Part shown: one piece after another, positions 12,074 to 23,495 of the stretch | How positions within the stretch are numbered: position 1 is the stretch's first letter | Layout: every line of letters begins with the position of its first letter | Assembly: GCA_030549495.1 (NCBI GenBank) | Contig: JAUIRK010000726.1 | Coordinates: 1-64,000, forward strand | Origin: Nectonema munidae | Lineage: Eukaryota > Nematomorpha > Nectonematoida > Nectonematidae | Reading direction: 5' to 3' | Length of the DNA stretch: 64,000 nucleotides | Notes under the pieces: model-generated | What the model was told of the DNA's origin: nothing | The model's input: the letters and a program-made list of their open reading frames with translations, nothing else | Database searches by the model: none | Made by a program: the position numbers and the translations under genes

Positions 12074-12165
12074 GGTTTCATGACATTTCATCACCCAACA
12101 TTTCATCACACGACATTTCATCACCCGACATTTCATCATACGACATTTCATCACATAACAGTTTT
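12074..12165. repeat. Left terminal repeat of the MULE, tandem 14-15-mers
   Basis: Five to six copies of a unit close to GACATTTCATCACCC follow each other. The matching inverted array is at about 16842-16892. Both strands stay open across it, giving His/Thr/Phe-rich and Met/Lys/Cys-rich frames that are plain repeat translations and not genes. Confidence 0.8.
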
Positions 12166-12680
12166 GTGGATTATGGAAAGGATTAAGATTATGGGGTGTG
12201 TAACTATCTATGTAGTTCCCCTCTCGACTAGAAATAAACTTGTTGTTATCTGGTTGCCAGATTTCAAAAATAAAAAATCGGGACACTTGTATGACAGAAT
12301 AATGTTAAGTTTATTACTAATAAAAACTAATTATTTATTATTAAATTATTAATATAAATAATTTTAAACAAATGAATTTTTTGGTGACACACAAAGTTGT
12401 TTTGATAAAATTGGGTTTAAACTTGACTAATTGTAACGTTAAATATTTATAAAATGTTATTGTATAGGCGTAATTTCATTTTGAAAAAAATTTGTACAAC
12501 ATGAAAAAAATGCATATATTATTTGAAAGTAACTTAAAATAACAAAAAAATTACAATGAATTATTTACTTGAATATCACTTATTATTTATGCCTCAATTA
12601 TATTTTTTTGAAGATTTTGCACTGTTTAATAAGGCTTTGTTTCCATACCAATAAAATTCCTTACAACTGAAATTAAAGTT

Positions 12681-14440
12681 CTATTTACATTGCAGGATAG
12701 CTTCTATAGAATCTACATCCAATTTGTTTCTCTCATCAGTCCACTGAAATTTCATGAGTGAAAATAAACGTTCAACATTAGCATTATGAGCTGGAATGCT
12801 GAATAAATATTCGCACAAAACCAACAATTCTAAGTATTGTTCTTGAAATTCAATTTTCATGAGAATACAAGCCCACCTTTCGTGGCATATCTTCATTTTC
12901 CACTCATCAGTTTTGACTTCCTCTTCAGCAAGAAATTTTTTGAAGATGGACCACTGATAAAAAAGTTTGTTGTCATCAATTATTATACCTTTTTTTTCAT
13001 CACTAGACAGGATGATTGCACTTGTTCCCATGTTGGAATAGTATTTAATAACATCCATGAAAAACTTTCAAAATGTTTAATAGATGAAACCCGTTTAATA
13101 AGATAGTTGTAACAAATGGCATAATAATTATTGACTTCATACTGAAATTTTATTTTATCACGTGATGAGACATTTTCATTGTTGATACAACTCTTGACGG
13201 AAAGAGGAACTTCAATAACACTGTTTTTTCTTTTTTCAATTTTCATAATTCTACTGCTGAAAACAAAATCAAGACTATGAACAAAATATAAGTAAGCTTC
13301 ACTAAGAGGATTATTGAAAAATTCTAGAATAATTTTAGGTGACATTTGTTCAGAAAAGAAATAAGATTTAAGGGCTTCAAATAATTTATTGATTCTTTCA
13401 ACTGCTTTATTCAGAGAAAGCCAACGAGTTTTAGAATGTGAAAGAACTGAGGAATACAAACTCACAAAAATCTTTAAGTTTTTCACTTCTAACAGTATAG
13501 ATACTGAAGTATGAAAATTTTTTTAACAACAATTACTTCAATGTCAACCGATAAAACACCAGTCGCAGTATGAGCAGCATTGTGTAGAATATGTGCCGGG
13601 CATCCAATACCTTCTATTGATTGATTCATGCTTTCTTTCAGTTTTGCAAACACATTAATTGTGCCTTTGCGTAAACATCTACCAAAATTTGTATTAGTAT
13701 TGTCTCCACAAAAAGCTATGCATTTTTTCATATCTAGTCCTGACTCAGGAAGACTTTCTTTGCAAAATGTAGCTATTGTGTCCGAAGTCTCATTCGGTAA
13801 ACATTTTACTAACTTTATCATGAGACCAACATCACGAGAAAAATATTGTACAATCAAAGGAAATACTTTTTCAGCATTATGATTCCTTGTACCGGTAGAT
13901 ATGCCGAAAAAAAGAAGAATTATTTTTATTTTTCACAATTTCGGTAATAGAATGTGGTGCCAAAACGTTTTTGATAATTGCAGTGCATTTTGTTCTACCT
14001 TTTGAAAATTTGGTTGCAATTTTGGAGTCTGCAAACAACATTGGTAGGATTACATCGGTACAGTCGTTTGAACTGAATGACATGTGGTGACGAATAGTAT
14101 GAAAAGCCATGACTATTTCTGCCGCTATTATTTTATTTTCGTTATCTGTGTTTTTTTTAATTAAAAAGTTTGTTATTATACTGCACTCGTTTGATGTTGA
14201 AGATATATAACGTTTGTGTTTTTCGGATCCGATGTGCTTCTTGATGTCATTTTGTCCACCATTGTCAATACTAAATGTGCAGTTACATAAATCACATTTG
14301 GCTTCAAAACAGCTTGTTGCGCGCTTGACAAAAGACCATTCGCTGGAATATTCATCACGAAATTTACACTTACGTTTAGGTCTTTTAAAACAGATTAGTA
14401 AAAATCTAAAAAAAAAACAAAAAATGATATAGGAATACAA
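12681..14440 (-). pseudogene. hAT transposase relic with BED-type zinc finger
   Basis: Read on the minus strand from 14440, the parts come in family order: a BED-like finger (CDLCNCTF then KKHIGSEKH), a middle region, GDNTNTNFG matching the second catalytic Asp region, CPAHILHNAAH matching the CxxH motif, SKTRWLSL, and NVERLFSLMKFQW with the C-terminal catalytic Glu. It is split into at least four frames (12681-13058, 12983-13486, 13489-13857, 13877-14440). One shift lies in a T-run near 13900. The first catalytic position reads STGT where relatives have STD, so Asp is replaced by Gly. An intron-like TTTTTTTTAG precedes the finger, so the true start is probably after it. Its own ends may lie near 12250 and 14930, where CGGGACA motifs cluster. 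Confidence 0.8.
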
Positions 14441-15159
14441 AAAATGAGAATAAATATCGTGAAATTCACTTGATTGAATGTATATATTCGAGTATAGGCT
14501 CCTAAATAAAGCATATAAAAAAGTTATGCGTAGACTTTTACTGATTACTAATTAATCTTTTCATGATTACTCTTGTAAACATGACATACTAACTAATCAA
14601 TGTACATATATACATGTATAATAAAGTTTGAATTCAGACGTTTTTTGGGTTATTATAAAAAAAATGAAGTTTGAAACCATATCAAAATGTAGTTACTAGA
14701 CTTACGTGCTTATATTTAATAGTTCACATATGTAATTTCGTTTTTTTTTAATAAATATCCTTTTTTTCTATAAAAATGATATGATAAGAAAATTAAGTTT
14801 AAAACTAAAAATTTCATAATTCTAGTTTTTTTCAAATTGGGACAAATGGTGTCCCCTAGTTGTGCATTCGGGACGCGGGACAAAATAACATAAATCGGGA
14901 TAAGTCCCGAAAAATGTAACATAATACGCAGAGAGTAATAATATATATTATATATTGTATATATGATATATATAAAAACAATCATCTTCTTATAAAAACT
15001 GTACCATGATAAGCTCTGGACAGGAAGTAGTTTAGCGCTAATTTTCTTATAAAAGCTGTACCATGATGAAGGACTTAAATGTACCATAATTTTCTTATGA
15101 TTTCTTTTCATGCTCTGAATATTTTCTTTACTTCAATATTCTAATTTAGTTATTTTTCA

Positions 15160-16590
15160 GTGCTTCACATTATATCTTCACATTATATTATCTTTTTATT
15201 TTATTTTGAATGGAACCCTTTGGTGAGTTTGGAGAAACTTCTAAAGGAAAAAATAGCAATATTTAACAATTGCGAATATTATAAACATAAAGAAAATAAA
15301 GATACTTCTATACGTTGGAGATGCGCAGAGTACCAAAGAAAAATATGCGCTGCATTCATTACAACTTTAGGAACTCGTCCTAAAGTTGAGCATTCACATT
15401 TCTTAGATCGAGAAAAATTAAGTGCCAAGAGAGCAATTCATAAAATGAAAAGTTCAATGAAAGAAATCGAGGAAACTCCTATTATGGTTGTAGGAGAACA
15501 TTGTCAAAATTTAAGAAATGAATCTATGATGAGGTTTCCCAAAAAAAACCGAGTCTTCTACGAAGCTTGCAACGTTCTAGTAAAAGTTTTGAAATTTGTC
15601 CGACTTTACCTACTTCATTGAATTTTGAAATTCCTAACAATTTTCGTGAATATTTATTGTATGATTTCTGGGATTCATGATACACAAAGATTTATTCTTT
15701 TTGGACATGGAGAGACGCTAGCTGCCTTGTCTCGTGTGGATTTATGAATAGGAGATGGAACTTTCAAAGTCGTACCCTCATTACTTTTTCAATTGTACAC
15801 AATACTTTTTCATTTTGAAGAAGGTTGTAATCTTGCAGGAATATATGCCCTATTAAAAAATAAAAGTAGAAATACTTATAGAAGAATGCTCTCTGTTGTT
15901 CAGGAAATAGTTCCTGAAGGTAATCCAAAAAAAATCCTTCAAGATTTTGAAATTGCACCAATAACTGAGTTTCGATGCGCATATCCGAACGCTGAGTTAC
16001 AAGGCTGTTTTTCACCTTTCCCAAAGTGTACACAGAAAAGCTACAGAACTGGGATTGAAAAAAGAACTAGAGAGTAATTCTGAACTCAACACATTAATTT
16101 TATATTTACCTGCACTTTCTCTTGTTCCTCTAAGTATGGTTGAAGAAGCCTTTGTAGTTTAATAAATATTATGCCTGAAAATGAAAAATTTGATGAACTT
16201 TTAATATATTTTGAACACACATATGTTAGAGGAAAGCAAAAAAGAAATGGAACAGCAAGAAGTCCACTTTTTCATATAGAAAATGGAATTATTTTGAAAA
16301 CTCTGTGGAAGGAGTTTCGTGAAAGATATATGCAGTAGAAGGTTGGCATCATTCCTTACAATTTTTATTTCAAAGTAGCCATCCGACGATATAGACATTC
16401 TTAAATGGTCTGTATAAAAATATCTCTCTTCAACGTTTTAATCTGATGCAAGGAATTAGTGGCGTTATAATACCGCCAAATAAAAAATATTTATCCATTA
16501 AAAGAAAAATTCAACACTTAAGAGTCAATTTAACCAATCGGTTATTATTTCATACCTCAAAGCTGTTCAATATTTTGCATGTAAATAGTT
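15160..16590 (+). pseudogene. MULE transposase relic with FLYWCH zinc finger
   Basis: The first frame (15160-15621) holds a FLYWCH-type finger: RWRCAEYQRKICAAF followed by VEHSHF. It is preceded by a good splice acceptor (TATTTTTCAG near 15160). Farther on, the reading frames give IGDGTFKVVPSL (first catalytic Asp, near 15750), YALLKNKSRNTYRRML, ILQDFEIAP (second Asp, near 15945), NAELQGCFSPF, then AVEGWHHSLQ and FQSSHPTI near 16330-16400, all hallmarks of FLYWCH-MULE transposases. Several stops and frameshifts interrupt it, including a stop between VDL and IGDGTF. It is the likely former enzyme of the surrounding element. The enzyme is dead. Confidence 0.85.
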
Positions 16591-16900
16591 TTCAGCAATA
16601 AAATTGTTTTATATTTACTGTTAAATATTACTTTTTTTTTTAATTTTTAAGACGATTAAAAATGCACATTTTGTAGTAAATGGTAAATCAGTAAATTGCA
16701 ATGATTTTTTGAATGTTGGTATTTTTCGTTTTCACATTACTGAAGTATTTTATTTTATATTAAAAATTTGAAAGAGTTTTTATATAATTTTAATAAAAGG
16801 TTTTGCTAAGACTATTTACGAGTAAGATAATGAAATTTTGTATGATGAAATATCCTATGATGAAATGTCAGGTGATGAAATGTCGTGACACGAAAATAAG

Positions 16901-19107
16901 TACTCTTATAGTATTTTATATCTTCATTTTTTTCCTAATTGAAAGCTTAATTTCAAAGAAAGAATTTATATCACTTTAGAAACAAAAAAAGTTCTTAAAA
17001 ATATGCTACATATAAAAATTTTCTCCCATTTTCTAAGTTTATTTTAATTTTAGGAACCCTTTTTGAATAAATCTTTATAATTTCGATATGAGGAATGATA
17101 TGAAAGTTGCATTGATCACACTCGTTTAGATAAAGCAGATGCATGGATTCCTTTGAGTTGTTGGTCGGACTATTCAGACACTTTTTTGACATATAATTGT
17201 TTCAATTTTCAGAACACTAGCTTATATGTTGATTTATTTTTTTTAATGACACTGCGAGTTATAGAAACAGGGACGCCGTAAATTTTTATAAAGTTTGAGG
17301 ACCACTGTTCTATATGCCTGCCATTATTTTTCAAAAGAAAGGAAGAAAATCACATTTTGGGTTAAGCTTTAAGTTTCTAACTCGTTAGAGAGAAGAATAA
17401 GCAAGCGATATGGAACCCGCTTTTATTTCTTGTAAATTCTTTCTTCCTATGCATGGAGCCTTTTGAATCATCCTGTATTTGAAACTGTTTTCATTTTTAG
17501 CTTCTTTTTATTCCTTATTTTGTGTATTGCATCCAATCGAAGATTAATATTATTTAATTACTAATTATACAGATTGAGATGGCGCCATCAGTAATCTAAG
17601 CGAGGGCGAGTGGATCAGTACCAAATTTTTTAACCGGCAGGCCATATGTTGAACCGAATTTAAACATTAAGTAAAGAAAAATTTTCGCCAATTTATTAAA
17701 TATACCTCATAATGGGTGGAAGTATTTTATTGATTGTATTCTCTGCTAGTTATATAGCAATAAAGTGATGAAACATGCCGAGGTTGTGGTAGAGTTAGTA
17801 GTGAGGTTACTACACAAAGGGTTAATAAAGCCGGGCCTGATGTAAAACTAAAATCTAATTAAAAAAGAAACAGCCATGAAGAATCATACATTCCTTGAAA
17901 GGGATGTCCACCATTCAAAATAAGTGTACTTGATTTGTGAGAAGCAAAAGAAGAAAATTTATTAGAAATGAAATACTGTGTGTTTAATTAGCAAAGTAAA
18001 AATGGAAGTTGGATGTGTGGTTGCTTCGCTTTGCTGGGTAGGAGGACGAGGCGAGAAATGGAGATGGCAATTCTTGATTTAAGCGTTTGAAAGTTGTGCG
18101 GGGTGGATTAGAGCGCTTCACATCTTCAAGCATAGGCCTCGACTAAACGCGTGTCTTCGCACACAAGCGAGTCCTGGTGCGCACTCACTTTTGCTTTCGC
18201 GTCCACAATTTTCTCCCTTTTTCTGGCAAATGGGTCAACATTAGTATAGCGAAGGGGTCACCAAACTTTATCAACAAAAGCTAATTAATCCAACATATGC
18301 TAAGTTCAATACTGTGACTACCCCAAAAATAAGGTATGCTTTAGCATTACACAAAAATTACAACTTATTTATGAATCAACAAGTTATCAAAAAGTCAACA
18401 TCAGCAATATTACAGAAAGATTATTGAGATTTTGATAGCTTGTTTTTAGATTTCTTAGCGCAGCATCATCTACCTTTCATAGATTTTTCTCAAACTCTTT
18501 TTTAACTCGACCTTCAAGCGAAACCATTTTCTCCAATCATTTTCCAAATCTTATGCCATAAACACTTTTCTTTCAGAACATCGACCTCTATTTAGACCTG
18601 ATCACGTTTTTTCACGTCGTTAAGGTCCTTAATTTCTATACTCCGATTTGTTCGTGTTCAAACCATAGACAACTTAGTCAAGTCCTGATGTCTATATTAT
18701 GGGAACCGGACTAAAACTTGAAGATATAAAAATAAAATTGAATAAAATGTTTATACTATACTTAGACATTGTGAGGTCTTTCAGATAGCTCATAAGCTGT
18801 TGATTTGAAATACCACAATTAAGTAAAGATAGGTTTGAGTAGACGTGTTGACAGTTTGGTTACATTCTGTCTGTAGACATTATGACCATCGAAAATTTTG
18901 TCCGTCGACGTTATGCCCTTCTGCATTTTCTCCCGCAACCAATTAAAAAGACTGTTTCCGATGGGCCATGACACATACATACATTTATCAATAAAGTACA
19001 TACAAATTTTATATTAAAGAGTCTAAATTTTTGAGGGGTAATAAGTGTTATGTAAATTATATAAATAACTTTATGAGAAGCCAGCTATTATTATTCTGTT
19101 TGTGTCA
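16901..19107. other. Gene-free stretch with a hAT-like tip and a GC-rich patch
   Basis: At about 17262-17312 the sequence ends in TTTGAGGACCACTG, which looks like the right tip of a hAT element; no left partner was found. From about 18000 to 18240 the GC content rises with several CpGs (CGCGTGTCTTCGCACACAAG near 18148), standing out from its surroundings. Near 18840-18930 are motifs like GACATTATGACC that recall MULE ends. No coding exon could be supported. Confidence 0.45.
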
Positions 19108-19335
19108 GCGCGTCTGAGTTGGATCATGCCAGCATTATCACTGGCAGGAGAAGAACAGGTTATCGGAAACCGTTAATAAGTTGAGCTCACAAGATTGAGG
19201 TTATTACTAATTTTCATCCAGTTTCCATCGAATAGGGACATCTCCTGGGAGATTGACAGCTCCAGGAATGACCCTTGTCTGTCAATCTTACATGTCAATA
19301 TATTTTTAGGGATTAATTTCATATTATGAAAATGT
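19108..19335 (+). repeat. Dispersed repeat of about 220 bp, copy 1
   Basis: Matches 28640-28895 in inverted orientation: TGAGTTGGATCATG against TGAGCTGGATCGTG, then ACATCTC..GAGATTGACAGCTC against ACATCTCTTTGTAGATTGACAGCTC, and AGGGATTAATTTCATATTATG at the far side. It is interrupted on its right by the hAT relic. It may be a SINE-like family or the outer part of the inverted duplication. Confidence 0.6.
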
Positions 19336-20085
19336 GTACACTAGAGTCCTGAAATGGGCATGTATACCCACGCGGTCATGCGGGTACCGGTACTCACATT
19401 CAAAAAGAAAAGCGGTGTGGGGGGTCACGGGCAAAATTTTTTTATCTTGCGAGTAATATAATTGTAAGTTGCTTGAGTGTGTACTTGCATATATAAATGA
19501 GAAGAAGAAAAATGGCTTGAAAGGCAAAATAAAACAATCAGAAGTACAGGAAAAAATCATCGAAAAAGAATGAAAGTTGTGGAATTTGACGATGATTGGG
19601 AAGAATTTGAATCAAAAGAAATAGAAAAATAGCAAAATTTATCGCTGGATCCTTCAATTTGTACTGATGTTCTTGATTGGTGGAAATCTCACTCTGGTAC
19701 TTTTCCTTTTCTTGCATCAGTTGCCATAAGTGTATTTTGCATAATGGCTACAAGTGCACCAAGTGAATGGAACTTCAGCTTAGCTAGATTTATAGTTAAT
19801 GAAAGAAGAACACATTTGAAACACTTTGTTAATGATATTTTATTTTTAAAGAGTGTAATGAAAAGTTTGAATATTATAATAAAGTTTGCATTTTTCAATA
19901 AACCCATTTTTAAATTCCTTTAAAAAAAATTGGAAAAATTTTTCTGTATAGCTTCAATTTTTAGAGTGTATGTTAATTTTTCAGGGGAAAATAAGCTGGA
20001 TCAGTTTGCGAAAAAATTTTTTTGTGGGTTTTGGCCTAAGGGCGCTATATTTTTGATTGCGTTGGCCGGTACGGGTAGGTAAACT
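19333..20085 (+). mobile_element. hAT (Activator-like) element relic
   Basis: Frame 19670-19905 translates to LDWWKSHSGTFPFLASVAIS, then CIMATSAPSEWNFSLARF and a helix ending DILFLKSVM. This is the hAT C-terminal dimerisation domain; relatives have ATSAPSER.FS, so Arg is replaced by Trp here. The part just before it (acidic, with a stop near 19630) fits the preceding linker. Both sides carry GGGTA/TACCC motifs typical of Activator-like ends (ATACCCACGCGG near 19365 and GGTACGGGTAGG near 20068). Most of the transposase is missing, so this is an internally deleted and decayed copy. Confidence 0.7.
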
Positions 20086-20546
20086 GTTGTTAATCGACAC
20101 TTCATTAATCTAATCCTTCATTACTTTGTTTCTTTAAAATTTTTCTTCTCTTCACCTTTGAATACAAAATATATTACGATTTTTTTAATTAAAATAATCA
20201 AGCATTTGACATTTTTGGTAAAATATTTGAATTATATTAATGATATAATTACTAATTATATTAATTGCGTAAAATTTGATAGCAAAGTTATTATTTTTTT
20301 TTAAAACTTTCATTATCCGAACAGGTTTTCTAAATGTTCTGTTTGGATTAACGAACGTTGACTATATGCAAGGCATAGGACAACACTATGACATAAAAAT
20401 GTCGGATTTAAGTTGTATATAAAGACATTCTAAGAGAAATGAGATGAAAATTATCTCCTTTCAATAAAATACATAAAAACTGCCCGAGTTTATAGATACT
20501 TTTTAATACAAATCGTCTGATTTACATTACACATGGTCTAATTACT

Positions 20547-20803
20547 GACATAAGAGGAAAGGTAAGACTTCGTTAAAAGAAGCTTTATTGAACATCAACT
20601 GAATTATCAACAGGTAAGTAAAATGTGCCTGAAATTCGGCATATACACATGAAATCAATTAAGAGAGACGCTAATGGCGAATATGTTAATTGGTCACAAT
20701 GATGAAGTAGGTGTAGCACAATTGCAACATGAGGTTTTCCATTTACAAAGATTGGTGAACAAGTACACGCGAAGATGAAGGTCAAGCAAAATACAATTAC
20801 CAC
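20547..20803. mobile_element. 257-bp insertion in the left arm with a 7-bp target duplication
   Basis: AATTACT lies on both sides (20540-20546 and 20804-20810). The right arm near 28270 has the empty site: reading its complement, ACATGGTCTGATTACTGTGGAC runs through without the insert. So these bases were inserted into the left arm after the duplication, or exactly lost from the right. No inverted ends or A-tail are evident. A long open frame on the minus strand with hydrophobic start lacks an ATG. Confidence 0.65.
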
Positions 20804-22084
20804 AATTACTGTGGACGTTAAAACGTTTATTTGATAAAAACTTTTGGCATGACAGGGAAATTGACTTAATCAAAAATAAAATATGGGTGACAAGTCAGAA
20901 GCACTGCAATAAAGTGAAAAGTTCACGTGAAACTAAAGTTACACTTTTTATTTGATTTCTTCTCCAACTTGAATTTTTTTATAGAGTTTTCATGAAAACC
21001 AAGAACTTTTTTGTGATCTTAGAAAAATACTATTATTCGCCTGGACAACATTTGAAAATATTACACCTCCGCGATACCATATGTCGTTTTAAGCAAAATA
21101 ATTCATAAAAAATATATCTGACCCCCAAAAAAACGAAAACATATTTTTTCTTATATAAAAGTAGTTTATAGCAAAATAAAACGTAAATAATTTCAAATAT
21201 TTTCAAAGTTTTAAAACGTGACTTATTAGAAATAAAATGTTTCTAAGAAAAATAAAAGAAATTAAAGAAAAATTGAATAATGAGACACTTGCCTAGATAT
21301 TTAAAATTTCTAAGTATGAATAAGGATGTGAAAGAAAAAAGAAGTGAGTAACCAGATTTTAGTGGAAATTTTGAAGCAAGAATGGCTTCTACGAAGAATA
21401 CCTTCATGCCGTAAAGAGATTTTTATACTTCTTTACAAGTTCTTTATCTTTGGATGCGAATTTTGTAATCTAGAAATTCCCATGATGAATCACTTAAATG
21501 AATACTCAAATAAATCTTAGATACAGTCTGACATAACAAAATTATAAACATTTTAATAAGCTTTACACTTTCCACATTTAAACACACTATCTGTCCTCTT
21601 GCGGGTTCTGAAATAATCACTAAGGGTCTCTGTCAAATGTTATGTCTGAGAGATTCTTTATCTTCAAGACAAGAAGGAAGTAAGTGTACATAAATCTCTC
21701 CTTGTAAAAAGATTATTTAGCTGGACCAGTCAGCGATTACCAGTTTTATATTTTTTGAGGTTTTAGGCAAACTTGTGTTAATTTTTTGTAGGTGGATGAG
21801 TGCAGCAAAACATTTGTAGGCTATAAAAATGGTATATGGTGATAAATGATTCAAATAACAAACTCTTTCTTAACCTATTTTTTTTACCTAAATCGATCAC
21901 TGCATCCAATGGACAGATGGGGTTGTCCTGATCCAGAATCGAACTAGAATGCAGAAGTTCATAACCTACTCTTCTAGTGCGAGTTCACCTTCTGACAACT
22001 TTTGTTAAAGGATGCAAATAATTTGAAAGCAATACTTGTAACAGGTTATCATGGAAACCCACAAATACGAAAAGCGAGCGAGCA

Positions 22085-23083
22085 TTATTTTTTTATTTTT
22101 AAGAAAGCCAAGAACTTCTTTCGGTATTTAATGTCGATGAAAATGTATATGTAAAAGCCCATAAGGTAGAACAAAGATTCAAAGAGGTTTTCCAGAGTGT
22201 ACACAACAACATTATGTCTTGAAGAAGGATTAAGAGTGACTATAATCGATCCTATACCAGCTGGAAAAATACAAAGACTATAAGAAAATTTCAGAATTAC
22301 AACGAAAAGTTCATAAAAACCTTTCTTTCCCGAAGTTTTTCTAGAAGAAGAGGTATTTATATCGTTAGTGGTCATAGCATTACGGATGTTATTGTGTTGT
22401 TTGATGAAGCGGAAATATGCAAACGTGCTTAGGACTGAAAAGTAGAAAGCAAGTGCAGAAGGCAGAAAACGGGACACAATCTCTCGAAGAATTTCATAAA
22501 TCTTGAAGAAGATCGAATTTTCCTCGTGTGGCGTTGCGAAGTATAGGGTTGAGTGCGAACACTCCAAACTTTCAATCGTATACCACTTATACGAGGGAAC
22601 GTAGAGAAGGAATAGGAGCGTGGACATAGAGGCAAATTTGGCAAACAAAGTGGATCTTTTTAGTGTATTCTGACGTATTTTGAAGCAGTTGTATTGCAGC
22701 CAAGTTAGGTAGAGGACTGTGTAGCCAGTGATATTTTTGGCGGAGAACTGAAAGAGAAAAGCGAGTTTGTGTGTGTAAAAGACCCAACCGTGCGAATAAA
22801 AGGCGGGTTTTCCGTATCTTCTACCCAGGATGTAAAGAAAGGGAAAAAAGAAGAGATTTGCGTTGATTATGAGTATGAGTATGGAAATGAGGAACAAGAC
22901 GAAGTAGATGGGGTTCTTGCGCAGCCTAGCAAATAAAACAGAGGAGGGTATCGTGATGACGAGAGAAAGGACCATGAAGACGGACAAGACTTTGGTCAAG
23001 TAAAGTTTCGTTGGGGCATCTTCTTTATTTTTCAAAAAAGCAATGCACATAGAAATGTTGGAAAATTGTGTAACATTTTGCAT
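22085..23083 (-). CDS. Divergent rhodopsin-like seven-transmembrane receptor 2 (orphan)
   Basis: An intronless 332-residue receptor, the left-arm partner of receptor 3, from which it differs at roughly 50 positions by eye. Seven helices lie at about 30-52, 58-86, 101-128, 148-166, 195-224, 258-284 and 292-317. Sequons N3-V-T and N9-I-S, Cys13 and the loop Cys of SLECSHS are kept. TM6 carries CIFP, close to the class A CWxP; TM5 has a Pro in RFLPSALAF; DRY and NPxxY are not kept (LQY; FYIY). The differences from receptor 3 cluster in the second extracellular loop (TPHEENSIFFK) and in the third intracellular loop. It is transcribed away from receptor 3, with about 3.3 kb between the start codons. 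The frame is clean, so it is probably functional. Confidence 0.88.
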   Translation of the reverse strand: MQNVTQFSNISMCIAFLKNKEDAPTKLYLTKVLSVFMVLSLVITIPSSVLFARLRKNPIYFVLFLISILILIINANLFFFPFLYILGRRYGKPAFYSHGWVFYTHKLAFLFQFSAKNITGYTVLYLTWLQYNCFKIRQNTLKRSTLFAKFASMSTLLFLLYVPSYKWYTIESLECSHSTLYFATPHEENSIFFKIYEILREIVSRFLPSALAFYFSVLSTFAYFRFIKQHNNIRNAMTTNDINTSSSRKTSGKKGFYELFVVILKFSYSLCIFPAGIGSIIVTLNPSSRHNVVVYTLENLFESLFYLMGFYIYIFIDIKYRKKFLAFLKIKK

Positions 23084-23495
23084 GTTTTATTTTGGCAAAA
23101 TTAAAATTAGTTTGCGTTTTTGGTGTGGAACTTCTTTTTAGCAAAGCATACTACTCTATAAATATAACTATTATTAATCAATATAAGGTAATATATACTC
23201 TGCCAACTTTATGCAATTAATTATACCATTTTAAAGGCATAGTGGATAAAATTAGGTCATATGGGATGAAAAATAAACTTCTACCATTATAGAATAGATG
23301 GCTGAATAATCTTTTCGTTAAATTAATTAGTTTTCAAGTAAGCATTCATGTAATCATTTCATTATTCATAAATATATTTTATTATTTGCATAATACCACA
23401 ATATTGAAATTGATTTTGTAGTAACCATTTTCCAAATGACCTAATTTTATGCAGATATGTATTTGTGGCTTATCAAGAGGTTTGAAGTAATGCCA

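Larger units (their letters stand above)
12066..16900. mobile_element. MULE-type DNA transposon with 8-bp target duplication, carrying a hAT relic
   Basis: AAAATAAG occurs at 12066-12073 and 16893-16900 directly outside inverted ends. Read inward, the left end is GGTTTCATGACATTTCATCA and the right end is CGTGTCACGACATTTCATCA, about four differences over 23 bases. Inside each end the motif GACATTTCATCAC repeats in tandem (left to about 12165, right from about 16842). The right half holds a MULE transposase relic on the plus strand, the left half a hAT transposase relic on the minus strand. Known MULEs make 8-9-bp duplications, so the outer element is best read as a MULE of 4.8 kb that took in a hAT. 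A hAT outer element with 8-bp duplication is the alternative. Confidence 0.75.
20366..23495. repeat. Left arm of a large inverted duplication
   Basis: Pairs in reverse with 25965-28440. Outer match: CAAGGCATAGGACAA at about 20370 against TTGTCCTATGCCTTG at 28425. Inner match: GCAGATATGTATTTGTGGCT near 23452 against its complement near 26010. In between are the receptor genes, the shared 3' flank (GGAAACCCACAAATA) and a shared block around 21020-21150 / 27930-28060. About 21160-21880 of this arm has no match in the other. Arms differ by many substitutions and indels, so this is not an assembly mirror image. Confidence 0.85.

Noticed and set aside
12041-12352. Overlapping frames on both strands with His/Thr and Met/Lys/Cys repeats
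   Set aside because: Translation of the tandem terminal repeats of the MULE.
20585-20803. Frame with a hydrophobic, signal-like start
   Set aside because: It has no ATG at the start, lies wholly in the 257-bp insertion and is missing from the other arm.
21890-21995. Possible tRNA-like SINE head on the minus strand near the 3' flank of receptor 2 (also in the right arm)
   Set aside because: The B-box match is weak and no independent copy was found outside the inverted duplication.
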